Below, one piece after another: positions 38,547 to 47,122 of a stretch of DNA of 64,000 bases. Positions within the stretch are counted from its first letter, which is position 1, and every line of letters begins with the position of its first letter. The notes beneath the pieces are model-generated. The model worked only from the letters and a program-made list of their open reading frames with translations, was not told where the DNA came from and did no database searches. Both the position numbers and the translations under genes were made by a program. Source of the stretch: Methylobacterium sp. J-088 (GTDB taxonomy: Bacteria > Pseudomonadota > Alphaproteobacteria > Rhizobiales > Beijerinckiaceae); NCBI RefSeq assembly GCF_022829295.1, contig NZ_JAKSYH010000167.1:1-64000 (forward strand), written 5' to 3'.

Positions 38547-38942
38547 CGATCTGCGCTCCACGCGACGCGACTTCCCGGCCTCAGGGCCCCGAGTCGGCCG
38601 GAGGTTTGCAAAACCGGGTTGGAGGGTCAAACCCGTGGCGCCTGTTCGGCGGAAAAATGCTCATCTTTCCAGCGTGTTGCACAATCTGGGCGCGATTTAT
38701 GCCCAGCCCATTCGCACTTGGAGCGATACCCATTCGGATGCGGCTCGGACGTCGAACCGAAGCTCGTCTCGGCTCAGAGCGGTCCAGGGACGGCGCCCAG
38801 CGCAGGCTCAAAAACAGGTCTCGCGCGGCAAATTTGGCAGCACATATACTTGGGGGCCGAGTCCCAATTGTCGCTGACGATCCGAGGACCATTTTCAGTT
38901 GGTGAAAACGAGTAACGGATCCGCTCAGCTGGAGTGACATCG
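38547..38942. other. Divergent gap between rutA and the DUF4864 gene
   Basis: 396 bp with no supported gene. It should hold the rut promoter on the minus strand and the DUF4864 promoter on the plus strand. A GGTTTG / CAAACC arm pair is visible at 38603-38633 but is widely spaced and does not match the RutR consensus well. Confidence 0.4.
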
Positions 38943-39356
38943 ATGCGCGTGTTGCCCGCCCTTCTCCTCGTCCTCGGCCTTGCGGGACCGGCAGCGGCCG
39001 ATGACGCCGCCCGCGCGGCCGCTCAGGCCACGATCACCCGGCAGGTCGAGGCCTTCGGGCGCGACGACGCGCCGGTGGCCTACGCTCAGGCGGCCCCGGC
39101 GATCCGCGAGCTCTTCCCGAACGCCGACCTGTTCATCGGCATGGTCCGCACCCAGTATCGCCCGGTCTACCGGCACCGCAGCTTCGTGTTCGGCGAGGCG
39201 CGGGACACGGATACGGCGGGCGTGGTCCAGTCGGTGGCGATCCAGGACGAGTACGGCGTCGACTGGACCGCCGAGTACAGCCTGGTCCGGGACGCGGATG
39301 GGCAGTGGCGCATCACCGGCTGCCGCCTGACCAAGGCGCCGGGCACGAACGCCTGA
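38943..39356 (+). CDS. Secreted DUF4864 domain protein
   Basis: A 137-residue protein with a short signal peptide (MRVLPALLLVLGLAGPAAA) and a cystatin-like fold: ITRQVEAFGRDDAPVAYAQAAPAIRELF, FIGMVRTQYRPVYRHRSFVFG and DWTAEYSLVRDADGQWRITGC. DUF4864 proteins are periplasmic with unknown function. The ATG at 38943 follows GGAG with 8 bases spacing. Confidence 0.85.
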   Translation: MRVLPALLLVLGLAGPAAADDAARAAAQATITRQVEAFGRDDAPVAYAQAAPAIRELFPNADLFIGMVRTQYRPVYRHRSFVFGEARDTDTAGVVQSVAIQDEYGVDWTAEYSLVRDADGQWRITGCRLTKAPGTNA

Positions 39357-39390
39357 AGGGCCCGCCGCCGCCGCCGCGGCGGGCGAGCGC

Positions 39391-39771
39391 TTACCGGGCG
39401 TCCGGCTTCAGCGTCGTGAGCTTGTCGAGCAATTGCAGCGTGGTGTCGGCGCAGGCCTTGGTCGTGTCGTCGTCGGCGCACTTCACGTCGAGGCGGGCAT
39501 CGCCACGCTCGATGATGAAATGCGCGCCCTTCGGCGGCGGCGGCGGAGGAGGCGGTCCGCCGCCGTCGCGCTGCGGGCCTCCGGGCGGCGGCGGGGGCGG
39601 CCCGTCGGCCCCTGGGCCGCGGCGCGGTCCGCCCGGGGGCGGTGGCGGAGGCGGTGCGCCGGCTTCGGGGCCGGGCCGCGGGCCTCCGGGGGGCGGAGGC
39701 GGCGTCTGCGCGAAGGCGACGCTGCCGGACAGCAGGGCCGCGACGCCCGCGAGGGCGATGATTCGGGTCAT
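39391..39771 (-). CDS. Secreted proline-rich small protein
   Basis: A 126-residue protein. A signal peptide (MTRIIALAGVAALLSGSVAFAQ) is followed by four Pro-rich clusters ([43 protein letters not shown]) and a compact C-terminal domain with two cysteines (FIIERGDARLDVKCADDDTTKACADTTLQLLDKL). Related proteins are common in Methylobacterium. The opposite strand is also open because of the GGC runs, but the signal peptide identifies this strand. Confidence 0.78.
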   Translation of the reverse strand: MTRIIALAGVAALLSGSVAFAQTPPPPPGGPRPGPEAGAPPPPPPPGGPRRGPGADGPPPPPPGGPQRDGGGPPPPPPPPKGAHFIIERGDARLDVKCADDDTTKACADTTLQLLDKLTTLKPDAR

Positions 39772-39929
39772 GTCGGCTCTCTTCGAGGAGGGATCCGTCC
39801 CGCCGGCTCGATCGCCGCGGGGTGGGCCGAGTCATGGGCGGCCGCGGCCGAACCGGCCCTGAACCGGCCCGTTCAGCTTCGGTTAAACTGGCCGCCCCGC
39901 TCTGCGGGCAGACCGGCCGCGCGGCTTTA

Positions 39930-40028
39930 GAGCCGTGCCCGATCGCGTTGCAATTGAGCACGGCTCGAAGCCCTTGTTCTGGCGCGCTCTCTTACGCCGA
40001 ACCGGGGTCCACTTCGGCGGAGGGCGCT
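39930..40028 (-). repeat. 99-bp MITE-like repeat, intergenic copy
   Basis: Same length and layout as the insertion in parE: GAGCCGTGCCCGATCGC at one end and ACTTCGGCGGAGGGCGCT at the other. Flanking trinucleotides (TTA and CTC) do not match, so any target duplication has decayed. It lies 62 bp upstream of the thrC start. Confidence 0.8.
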
Positions 40029-40089
40029 CTCGGCTTTCGACAGGCCCGTTGGCATCGTGTAGAGGGAGCGCCTTCCCTCGGAGGACCCC

Positions 40090-41502
40090 GTGCTCCACGT
40101 CTCGACCCGCGGCGAGGCCGCGCCGCTCTCGTTCTCGGACGCCCTGCTGGCGGGCCTTGCCCGCGACGGCGGGCTCTACGTGCCGCAGACCTGGCCGCAG
40201 ATCGGCCGTTCGGAGATCGCCGCCCTGGCGGGCCGCCCGTACGCGGAGGCCGCCAAGCGCGTCTTGCACCCGCTGATCGACGGCGACATCGCCGGCCCGG
40301 ATCTCGACCGGATGATCGACGCGTCCTACGCGACCTTCCGCCATCCGGCGGTCTGCCCGCTGACCCAGCTCGACGACAACCTGTTCCTGCTGGAACTCTT
40401 CCACGGGCCGACGCTCGCCTTCAAGGACGTGGCGATGCAGCTGCTCGGGCGGCTGATGGACCACGTGCTGACCCAGCGCGGCACCCGCGCCACCATCGTG
40501 GGCGCGACCTCGGGCGATACCGGCTCGGCCGCCGTCGAGGCCTTCGGCGGGCTCGACAGGGTCGACGTGTTCATCCTCTATCCCCACGGGCGGGTCTCGG
40601 AGGTGCAGCGGCGGCAGATGACGTCTGTGCCGGCGCAGAACGTCCACGCGCTCGCGGTCGACGGCACGTTCGACGATTGCCAGAACCTCGTCAAAGCCCT
40701 GTTCCAGCATGCGGATTTCGCCGACGCGGTCCGGCTGTCGGGGGTCAACTCGATCAACTGGGCCCGGGTGGCGGCGCAGGCCGTCTACTACTTCACCAGC
40801 GCGGTGGCGCTGGGCTCGCCCCACCGGCCGGTCTCCTTCGCGGTGCCGACCGGCAATTTCGGCGACGTGCTCGCCGGCTGGGTCGCCAAGCAGATGGGCC
40901 TGCCGATCGGGCGGCTGATGATCGGCACCAACGCCAACGACATCCTGGTGCGCACCCTGGAGCACGGCGCCTACGAGCTGCGCGGCGTGGTGCCCACCAC
41001 CTCGCCCTCCATGGACATCCAGATTTCTTCGAATTTCGAGCGTCTGCTGTTCGAGGCGTTGGCTCGCGATGCGTCGGCGCTGTCGCGGCTGATGGCCGGG
41101 CTGAAGCAGTCCGGCGGGTTCTCGCTGAGCCCCGAGGTTCTCGCCACGGTGCGGTCCGAGTTCGACGCCGTCGCGGTGCCGGAGCCCGACGTGATGGAAG
41201 AAATCGCCCTGACCCAGGCCGCCACCGGCGTGGTGCTCGATCCCCACAGCGCCATCGGCGTGCGGGCCGGGCGTCGCCTGTTGGAGCAGGACCCCGCGAC
41301 CCCGGTCGTGGCGCTGGGCACCGCGCACCCGGCCAAATTCCCGGACGCGGTCGCCAAGGCCACCGGCGGCCTGCGCCCGCCCCTGCCGCCGCACCTCGCC
41401 GACCTGATGGATCGGCCCGAGCGCATGACCCGGGTCGGGAACGATCAGGCCGCTGTCGAGGCGCTGATCCGCGAGCGCGCCCGCATCACGAGGGGTGCGT
41501 GA
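40090..41502 (+). CDS. thrC: Threonine synthase
   Basis: A 470-residue PLP enzyme converting O-phosphohomoserine to threonine. The N-terminal STRGEAAPLSFSDALLAGLA and GGLYVP segments and HPL(I/L)DG belong to the long (fold-type II) ThrC form. The lysine of GPTLAFKDVAMQ forms the Schiff base, and ATSGDTGSAAVEAF is the phosphate loop. GTG start with GGAGGA site just upstream. Followed by an M16 peptidase gene, a common pairing in alphaproteobacteria. Confidence 0.95.
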   Translation: MLHVSTRGEAAPLSFSDALLAGLARDGGLYVPQTWPQIGRSEIAALAGRPYAEAAKRVLHPLIDGDIAGPDLDRMIDASYATFRHPAVCPLTQLDDNLFLLELFHGPTLAFKDVAMQLLGRLMDHVLTQRGTRATIVGATSGDTGSAAVEAFGGLDRVDVFILYPHGRVSEVQRRQMTSVPAQNVHALAVDGTFDDCQNLVKALFQHADFADAVRLSGVNSINWARVAAQAVYYFTSAVALGSPHRPVSFAVPTGNFGDVLAGWVAKQMGLPIGRLMIGTNANDILVRTLEHGAYELRGVVPTTSPSMDIQISSNFERLLFEALARDASALSRLMAGLKQSGGFSLSPEVLATVRSEFDAVAVPEPDVMEEIALTQAATGVVLDPHSAIGVRAGRRLLEQDPATPVVALGTAHPAKFPDAVAKATGGLRPPLPPHLADLMDRPERMTRVGNDQAAVEALIRERARITRGA

Positions 41503-41526
41503 GCTTGGCGCGAGTCGCGCAACGAG

Positions 41527-41626
41527 CCCCCTCTCCCGAGCGGGAGAGGGTTGGGGTGAGGGTCGAGAACTGTCCGGAGAGGTCGCACCCCTCACCCTGT
41601 CCCTCTCCCGCACGGGAGAGGGGACC
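41527..41626. repeat. CTCTCCC/GGGAGAG hairpin pair between thrC and the M16 gene
   Basis: Two perfect short hairpins (41529-41550 and 41601-41622) in opposite orientation with TTGGGGTGAGGG and CACCCCTCACCC between. The same hairpin pair lies inside the composite repeat at 23664-23817, and a degenerate one at 17-118. It is a widespread REP-like class in Hyphomicrobiales. Confidence 0.75.
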
Positions 41627-41662
41627 CGCGCCGGATCCGGCCCCCTTCGCGACGAGCCGTCG

Positions 41663-42958
41663 ATGAACCAGCATTTCTCCACCCACGCTGCCTCGCCGTC
41701 GCTGCGCACCACGCGGCTCGACAACGGCGTCACCGTGGTCACCGAGCCGATGCCGGGGGTGGCCACCGCCAGCCTCGGCGTCTGGGTCGGGGCCGGCTCG
41801 CGCAACGAGCGGGCCGACGAGGCCGGGCTGTCCCACCTCATCGAGCACATGGCGTTCAAGGGCACCCGCACCCGCTCGGCCCAGGCGATCGCCGAGGCGA
41901 TCGAGAATGTCGGCGGCGAGATCAACGCCGCCACCTCCACCGAGGGCACCAGCTACACCGCGCGGGTGCTCGGCGAGGATACGGACCTCGCCCTCGACGT
42001 GATCGGCGACATCCTCACCGGTTCGGTGTTCGATGCGGGCGAGCTCGCCCGTGAGAAGGGCGTGATCCTGCAGGAATACGCCGCCGTCGAGGACACCCCC
42101 GACGACGTGGTGTACGACGCCTTCACGGAGGCCGCCTTCCCCGACCAGCCGGTCGGCCGGCCGATCCTCGGGCGCCCCGAGACGATCCGGAGCTTCGACG
42201 AGGCCGGGATCCGCGCTTATCTCGACCGGGAATACACGCCGGACCGCATCGTGGTGGCCGGCGCCGGGGCCGTGACCCACGCGGCGATCGTGGCGGCGGC
42301 CGAACGCCATTTCGGCGCCCTCCCCGCCAAGGCCGCGCCTCAGGCGGTGCCGGGGGTCTATCGCGGCGGCGAGCGGCGGATGCCGCGCAAGCTCGAACAG
42401 GCCAACGTGGTGATCGGCCTGCCGGGCCTCTCCTTCCGGGACGAGGGCTATTACGCGCTGCACATGTTCGCCCAGGTGCTCGGCGGCGGCCTGACCTCGC
42501 GGCTCTGGCAGGAGGTGCGCGAAACCCGGGGCCTCGCCTACGAGATCCAGGCCTTCCACTGGCCGTTCTCGGATTGCGGCCTGTTCGGCATCGGCGCCGG
42601 CACCGCCGGGGCGGACCTGCCCGAACTGATCGACGTGACCCTCGCCGCCACCGCCCGGGCCGCCCGGGACCTCGACACCGTCGAGATCGCCCGCGCCAAG
42701 GCGCAGCTCAAGGTGTCGCTGCTCTCCGCGCTGGAGACGCCGGGCGGGCGCATCGAGCGCAACGCCCGCCAGATCCTGGCCTGGGGCCGCGTGATCCCCG
42801 CCGGGGAGGTGATCGCCAAGGTCGACGCCGTCTCGGTCGAGGCCGTCCGCGCCGCCGCCGCCGCGATGCTGCAGGGTACGCCGACGCTGGCGGCGATCGG
42901 CCCGATCCGTAAGCTGCCGTCTCTCGACACGATCGCGGGCGCGCTCCGGGCCGCCTGA
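41663..42958 (+). CDS. M16 family zinc peptidase (mitochondrial processing peptidase-like)
   Basis: A 431-residue pitrilysin-type peptidase. The inverted zinc motif HLIEH lies at 58-62, and the downstream Glu is in the REKGVILQEYAAVEDTPDD region. LGGGLTSRLWQEVRETRGLAYEI is the glycine-rich C-terminal motif of MPP-like enzymes. In Rickettsia and Hyphomicrobiales the gene commonly follows thrC, as here (160 bp, with repeat). The ATG at 41663 starts just before RTTRLDNG. Probably cytosolic or periplasmic peptide degradation. Confidence 0.93.
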   Translation: MNQHFSTHAASPSLRTTRLDNGVTVVTEPMPGVATASLGVWVGAGSRNERADEAGLSHLIEHMAFKGTRTRSAQAIAEAIENVGGEINAATSTEGTSYTARVLGEDTDLALDVIGDILTGSVFDAGELAREKGVILQEYAAVEDTPDDVVYDAFTEAAFPDQPVGRPILGRPETIRSFDEAGIRAYLDREYTPDRIVVAGAGAVTHAAIVAAAERHFGALPAKAAPQAVPGVYRGGERRMPRKLEQANVVIGLPGLSFRDEGYYALHMFAQVLGGGLTSRLWQEVRETRGLAYEIQAFHWPFSDCGLFGIGAGTAGADLPELIDVTLAATARAARDLDTVEIARAKAQLKVSLLSALETPGGRIERNARQILAWGRVIPAGEVIAKVDAVSVEAVRAAAAAMLQGTPTLAAIGPIRKLPSLDTIAGALRAA

Positions 42959-42969
42959 GAGCCGGTCAT

Positions 42970-43078
42970 GGTTTCGAAAGGTCGAGACCTTTCGCGGGTC
43001 CAGGGCGGAGCCCTGGTCAAGATCTCAGGGTTCAACCCTGAGCACCCGCCAAAGGGCTGAAGCCCTTTGGAAACCCGG
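42970..43078. repeat. Multi-hairpin intergenic repeat, copy 6
   Basis: GAAAGGTC/GACCTTTC, CCAGGGC/GCCCTGG, CTCAGGGTTCAACCCTGAG and AAAGGGC/GCCCTTT palindromes in series, 12 bp after the M16 peptidase stop. Confidence 0.82.
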
Positions 43079-43164
43079 GATTCGTCGGTCGAAGTGGCTC
43101 TGGATCGTGCCTCGAAACGGCCGCCGCAACTTGATTTGGCCGCAAAAGGGCGCGATCCGCTCGA

Positions 43165-46104
43165 TTGAGGCCGCCGGGGCGGCTGACGCCGCTTCTCGCA
43201 CGGCCGGACATCAAGACACCCTTGCGCATCCTCGCCCTCCTCCTGACCCTGGTCGGCGGTCTCGTCGGTGCCCTCGCCCTGAGTGGCCCGGCCTGGGCCG
43301 TGGAAGCGGTGCGCGTCACCCTCGACGCGCCGGTGATCGACCTGACCTCGGCGATCGAGCGCTACCGCTCGGACGGCGACCTGATCCAGATCTCCACGGC
43401 GCCCGGCAAGGACGGGATCGTCCGCCGCATCGTCGTGAAGGCGCGCGATGCCGGCGCCCGGCCCGACTGGATCGTGTTCGCGCTCACCAACGACACCGAC
43501 GAGCAGATCGACCGGATCCTGATCGCCCCGCATTTCCGGCTGGTCGATTCCGGGGTGATCTGGCCCGATCTCGGCGGTTCGCGCATCGCCGCCATCACGG
43601 CGAGCCAGGGCATCCGGCCCGAGCGGGACGAGAACCCGGAAGCCGACCAGTTCACGATCACGCTCGATCCCGGCACCACCGTCACCTACGTCGCCGAATT
43701 GCGCGGCGCCAACATTCCCCAGCTCCACCTCTGGGACCAGGATGCCTACCGCCGGAAGGCCGCCGGCCTGACCCTCTACAAGGGCATCATCATCGGGATC
43801 AGCGGGTTGCTGGCCCTGTTCCTGACCATCGTGTTCGTGGTCAAGGGCGCGATCATCTTCCCGGCCGCGGCCGCGCTCGCGTGGTCGGTGCTGGCCTATG
43901 CCTGCATCGATTTCGGCTTCCTGCAGCGGGTCTTCCCGGTCACCGAACTGGCCGAGCGGGTCTACCGGGCCTCCGCCGAGGCGGTGCTCGGGGCGACGCT
44001 GCTGGTCTTCCTGTTCGCCTATCTCAACCTCGCCCGCTGGCACGTGCGCTACAGCCACGTGGCGTTCTTCTGGCTCGCCTTCCTGGCCGGCCTCGTCGGG
44101 CTCGCGGTGTTCGACCCGCCGGTGGCGGCGGGGGTGGCGCGCATCTCCATAGCGGCGGTGGCCGGCATCGGCCTGCTGCTGATCCTCTACCTCGCGGTCC
44201 ATAACGGCTACGACCGGGCGATCCTGCTGGTGCCGACCTGGCTGATGCTCGTCGTCTGGGTGGCGGCGGCGGGGTTCGCGGTCACCGGCCAGATCGGCAG
44301 CGACCTCGTGCAGCCGGCCCTGATCGGCGGCCTCGTGCTGATCGTGATGCTGATCGGCTTCACGGTGCTCCAGCACGCCTTCGCGGGCGGCGGTCTCAGC
44401 CACGCCCTGGTCTCCGACACCGAGCGCCGGGCTCTGGCGCTGACCGGCGCGGGCGACGTGGTGTTCGACTGGGACGTGCCCGCCGACCGGGTCTTCGTCG
44501 GCCCGGAGATCGAGGGCCAGCTCGGCCTCGCCCGGGGCACCCTGGAGGGGCCGGCGACCAACTGGCTCGGCGCCCTCCACCCGTTCGACGTGGAGCGCTA
44601 CTCGGCGGCCCTCGACACGGTGATCGAGGAGCGGCGCGGCCGCATCGTCCACGATTTCCGCCTGCGCTCGGAGGCCGGCACGTTCTTCTGGTACCGGCTG
44701 AAGGCGCGCCCGGTGATCGGCGCCGATGGCGAGGTGATCCGCGTGGTCGGCACCATCGCGGATGTGACCGAGATCAAGACCGCCGAGGAGCGCCTGCTCC
44801 ACGACGCTGTGCATGACAGCCTGACCGGCCTGCCGAACCGCGAATTGTTCGGCGACCGCCTCGACGCGGCTTTGGCCTTCGCCAGCCAGGACCCGCGCCT
44901 CAAGCCCACCGTGATCGTGCTCGACGTCGACCGGTTCAAGGGCATCAACGACGCGATCGGCCTCTCGGCGGGCGATTCGATCCTGCTGACCCTGTCGCGC
45001 CGCCTCGGCCGCCTGCTGCGCCCGCAGGATACCCTGGCGCGGGTGGCGGGCGACGAGTTCGCTGTGATCCTGCTGTCCGAGCGCGAGCCCGACCGGATCC
45101 TGGCCTTCGCCGAGATGATCCGCCGGGCGATCGCCACGCCGATCACCTACGCCGACCGCGAGATTTTTTTGACGGTCTCCATCGGGTTGGCGCTCTACGA
45201 GTCCGGCGCCAACCTCAAGCGCGACGAGGTGTTCAAGAGCGCCGAGGTCGCCATGATCCAGGCCAAGCGCAACGGCGGCGACCGGATCGAGGTGTTCCGC
45301 GCCCATATGCGCACCGATCGCACCGACCGGCTGATGCTGGAGAGTGACCTGCGCAAGGCGATCGAGCGCAACGAGATGAAGGTGCTGTTCCTGCCGGTGG
45401 TGCGGCTCGAGGACCGCACCGTGGCGGGGTTCGAGACGGTCCTGCGCTGGGACCACCCGAAGCTCGGGCGCATTCCCCCCTCGACCTTCCTGCCGCTCGC
45501 CGAGGAGAGCGGCTTCATCGTCAATCTCGGCATCTTTGCCCTGGAGCGCACCGCGCTCGAACTCGCGGCCTGGCAGCGCTCCCTGGAGGTCGAGCCGCCG
45601 ATCTTCGCGGCCTGCAACCTGTCTTCGCGTCAGCTCCTGCGCCACGACCTCCTGCACGACGTGAAGACCGTGATGGCCCGCTCCGGGGCGCTCCCCGGCT
45701 CGCTCAAGCTGGAATTCAGCGAGAGCCTCGTGATGGAGAACCCGGAATACGCCGCCCAGATGCTGGCCCGCATCCACGACCTCGGCGCGGGCCTGTGCCT
45801 GTCGGATTTCGGCACCGGCTACTCGGCGCTCTCCTACCTCCAGCGGTTCCCGTTCGACACGATCAAGGTCGACGCGACCTTCGTGCGCCAGATCGGCACC
45901 GGCCAGACCGCGATCCTGCGCTCGATCGTCCGCATGGCGAGTGAATTGAACCTCGCCATCGTGGCGGAGGGCTGCGAGTCCGAGGCCGACGCCCAGGCGC
46001 TCGCCGGGCTCGGCTGCGAATACGCGCTGGGCCCCGCCTTCGGCGAGCCCATGACCCTGCTGCAGGCCCGCCAGATCGTCGGGGCGGCGCCGGAAGCGGC
46101 CTGA
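43165..46104 (+). CDS. Membrane-bound PAS-GGDEF-EAL sensor protein
   Basis: About 979 residues. A signal/TM segment and periplasmic domain of roughly 170 residues (7TMR-DISM-type) precede about seven membrane helices, then a PAS domain, a GGDEF domain and an EAL domain. The GGDEF site reads AGDEF with an RxxD inhibitory site (RPQD) five residues before it. The EAL site reads ETV, while NLSS, EFSES and DFGTGYSAL of the EAL domain remain. Cyclic-di-GMP synthesis is plausible; phosphodiesterase activity is doubtful. TTG start; N-terminus uncertain. Confidence 0.88.
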   Translation: MRPPGRLTPLLARPDIKTPLRILALLLTLVGGLVGALALSGPAWAVEAVRVTLDAPVIDLTSAIERYRSDGDLIQISTAPGKDGIVRRIVVKARDAGARPDWIVFALTNDTDEQIDRILIAPHFRLVDSGVIWPDLGGSRIAAITASQGIRPERDENPEADQFTITLDPGTTVTYVAELRGANIPQLHLWDQDAYRRKAAGLTLYKGIIIGISGLLALFLTIVFVVKGAIIFPAAAALAWSVLAYACIDFGFLQRVFPVTELAERVYRASAEAVLGATLLVFLFAYLNLARWHVRYSHVAFFWLAFLAGLVGLAVFDPPVAAGVARISIAAVAGIGLLLILYLAVHNGYDRAILLVPTWLMLVVWVAAAGFAVTGQIGSDLVQPALIGGLVLIVMLIGFTVLQHAFAGGGLSHALVSDTERRALALTGAGDVVFDWDVPADRVFVGPEIEGQLGLARGTLEGPATNWLGALHPFDVERYSAALDTVIEERRGRIVHDFRLRSEAGTFFWYRLKARPVIGADGEVIRVVGTIADVTEIKTAEERLLHDAVHDSLTGLPNRELFGDRLDAALAFASQDPRLKPTVIVLDVDRFKGINDAIGLSAGDSILLTLSRRLGRLLRPQDTLARVAGDEFAVILLSEREPDRILAFAEMIRRAIATPITYADREIFLTVSIGLALYESGANLKRDEVFKSAEVAMIQAKRNGGDRIEVFRAHMRTDRTDRLMLESDLRKAIERNEMKVLFLPVVRLEDRTVAGFETVLRWDHPKLGRIPPSTFLPLAEESGFIVNLGIFALERTALELAAWQRSLEVEPPIFAACNLSSRQLLRHDLLHDVKTVMARSGALPGSLKLEFSESLVMENPEYAAQMLARIHDLGAGLCLSDFGTGYSALSYLQRFPFDTIKVDATFVRQIGTGQTAILRSIVRMASELNLAIVAEGCESEADAQALAGLGCEYALGPAFGEPMTLLQARQIVGAAPEAA

Positions 46105-46180
46105 TCTTAGCCTGGATTGGTTTCGGCGGGTTGGAACAGCCGTAAACTGCCAAGGACCGAATCCTTTGGCCGGTGATGCG

Positions 46181-46585
46181 ATGACGCCCGAACAGATCAG
46201 GCTGGTGCAGGACAGTTTCGCCAAGGTGCGGCCGATCGCCGGGACGGCGGCCGACCTGTTCTACGGCCGCCTGTTCGAGATCGCCCCGCAGGTGCGCGAC
46301 CTCTTCCCCGCCGACATGGCCGAGCAGAAGTCGAAGCTGATGGCGATGCTGGGGCTCGCGGTGGCCAACCTGAACCACCCGGACACGGTGGTGCCGGCGC
46401 TGCAGGATCTCGGGCGCAAGCACATCGCCTACGGCACGCAGGCCGCCCATTACGCGCCGGTGGGCGAGGCCCTGCTCTGGACCCTGGAACAGGGGCTGGG
46501 CCCGGATTTCACCCCGGAGGTGCGGGCGGCGTGGGTCGCGACCTATGCGCTCGTCGCCGGGGTGATGAAGGCGGCGGCGGCGTGA
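46181..46585 (+). CDS. Single-domain globin
   Basis: A 134-residue bacterial globin similar to the haem domain of flavohaemoglobins. MTPEQIRLVQDSFAKV is helix A, FYGRLFEIAPQVRDLFP the B/C region with the conserved Phe, and LGRKHIAYGTQAAHYAPVGEALLWTLE holds the proximal His (KH) and the F/G helices. It lacks the reductase part of flavohaemoglobin. Downstream on the same strand are a small coiled-coil protein and a reductase-like gene, which could supply electrons. NO or oxygen handling is likely. Confidence 0.9.
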   Translation: MTPEQIRLVQDSFAKVRPIAGTAADLFYGRLFEIAPQVRDLFPADMAEQKSKLMAMLGLAVANLNHPDTVVPALQDLGRKHIAYGTQAAHYAPVGEALLWTLEQGLGPDFTPEVRAAWVATYALVAGVMKAAAA

Positions 46586-46676
46586 GTCGCCGATGGGTTT
46601 AAGCCCCCCTTAACCATGCTCGCGCAAGCTCCTGTTGATGGATGGGCGCGCCGGCGTCCGGCATGGGGATAGGCGG

Positions 46677-47060
46677 ATGGCCGAGGCGGCACGGCGTTAT
46701 CAGCAGGCGGGCAGCTCCGATCTCTTGCGTCGCCTGATGGCCCGGCCGGTCCGGCTGGACCAGCAGGCCCGGATCCGGCTGCCACTGCCCGGCCGCGACC
46801 GGCACCACGCCGACGCGCCGGTCGAGGAACACGCCGGCGGGCCCGACGCGGATCTCTTCGACGAGTCCGGCGACGCCATCACCCGTCTCGAGACCGAGCT
46901 TCAGGTGATGAAGGCGGTGCTTCGGGCCCAGCGGCAGGAGGTCGAATCCCTGCGGGCGCAGCGCCAGGTCCTCACGGAATCCGCCCCGAGCGACGATGTC
47001 CGCGCGACCCGCGAGCGCTGGGCGGCGCTGGTCGATTCGCTCCTGATCCGTGCCCCTTGA
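46677..47060 (+). CDS. Small coiled-coil protein of unknown function
   Basis: A 127-residue protein with an Arg/His-rich N-terminal half (RLDQQARIRLPLPGRDRHH) and a clear C-terminal coiled coil (TRLETELQVMKAVLRAQRQEVESLRAQRQVL) ending in TRERWAALVDSLL. The start at 46677 follows GGCGG. It sits between the globin and the reductase-like gene, 92 bp from the globin stop. No family recognised. Confidence 0.7.
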   Translation: MAEAARRYQQAGSSDLLRRLMARPVRLDQQARIRLPLPGRDRHHADAPVEEHAGGPDADLFDESGDAITRLETELQVMKAVLRAQRQEVESLRAQRQVLTESAPSDDVRATRERWAALVDSLLIRAP

Positions 47061-47122
47061 ACCCGCCCTCGCCCCTGAATCCACCTTCGATGAGCCCTCT
47101 CCAGACCACGCGGGGTAAGGCC

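Noticed and set aside
38603..38633. Possible RutR operator upstream of rutA
   Set aside because: The arms GGTTTG and CAAACC are 19 bases apart and do not match the TTGACCA-N2-TGGTCAA consensus.
39305..39862. Gly/Pro-rich open frame on the plus strand over the proline-rich secreted protein
   Set aside because: The minus-strand frame has a clear signal peptide and a Cys-containing C-terminal domain; the plus frame is only the complement of the Pro codon runs.
42538..46224. A 1228-codon open frame on the minus strand
   Set aside because: Antisense to the M16 peptidase and PAS-GGDEF-EAL genes; composition rich in Gly, Arg, Asp and His with no family match.
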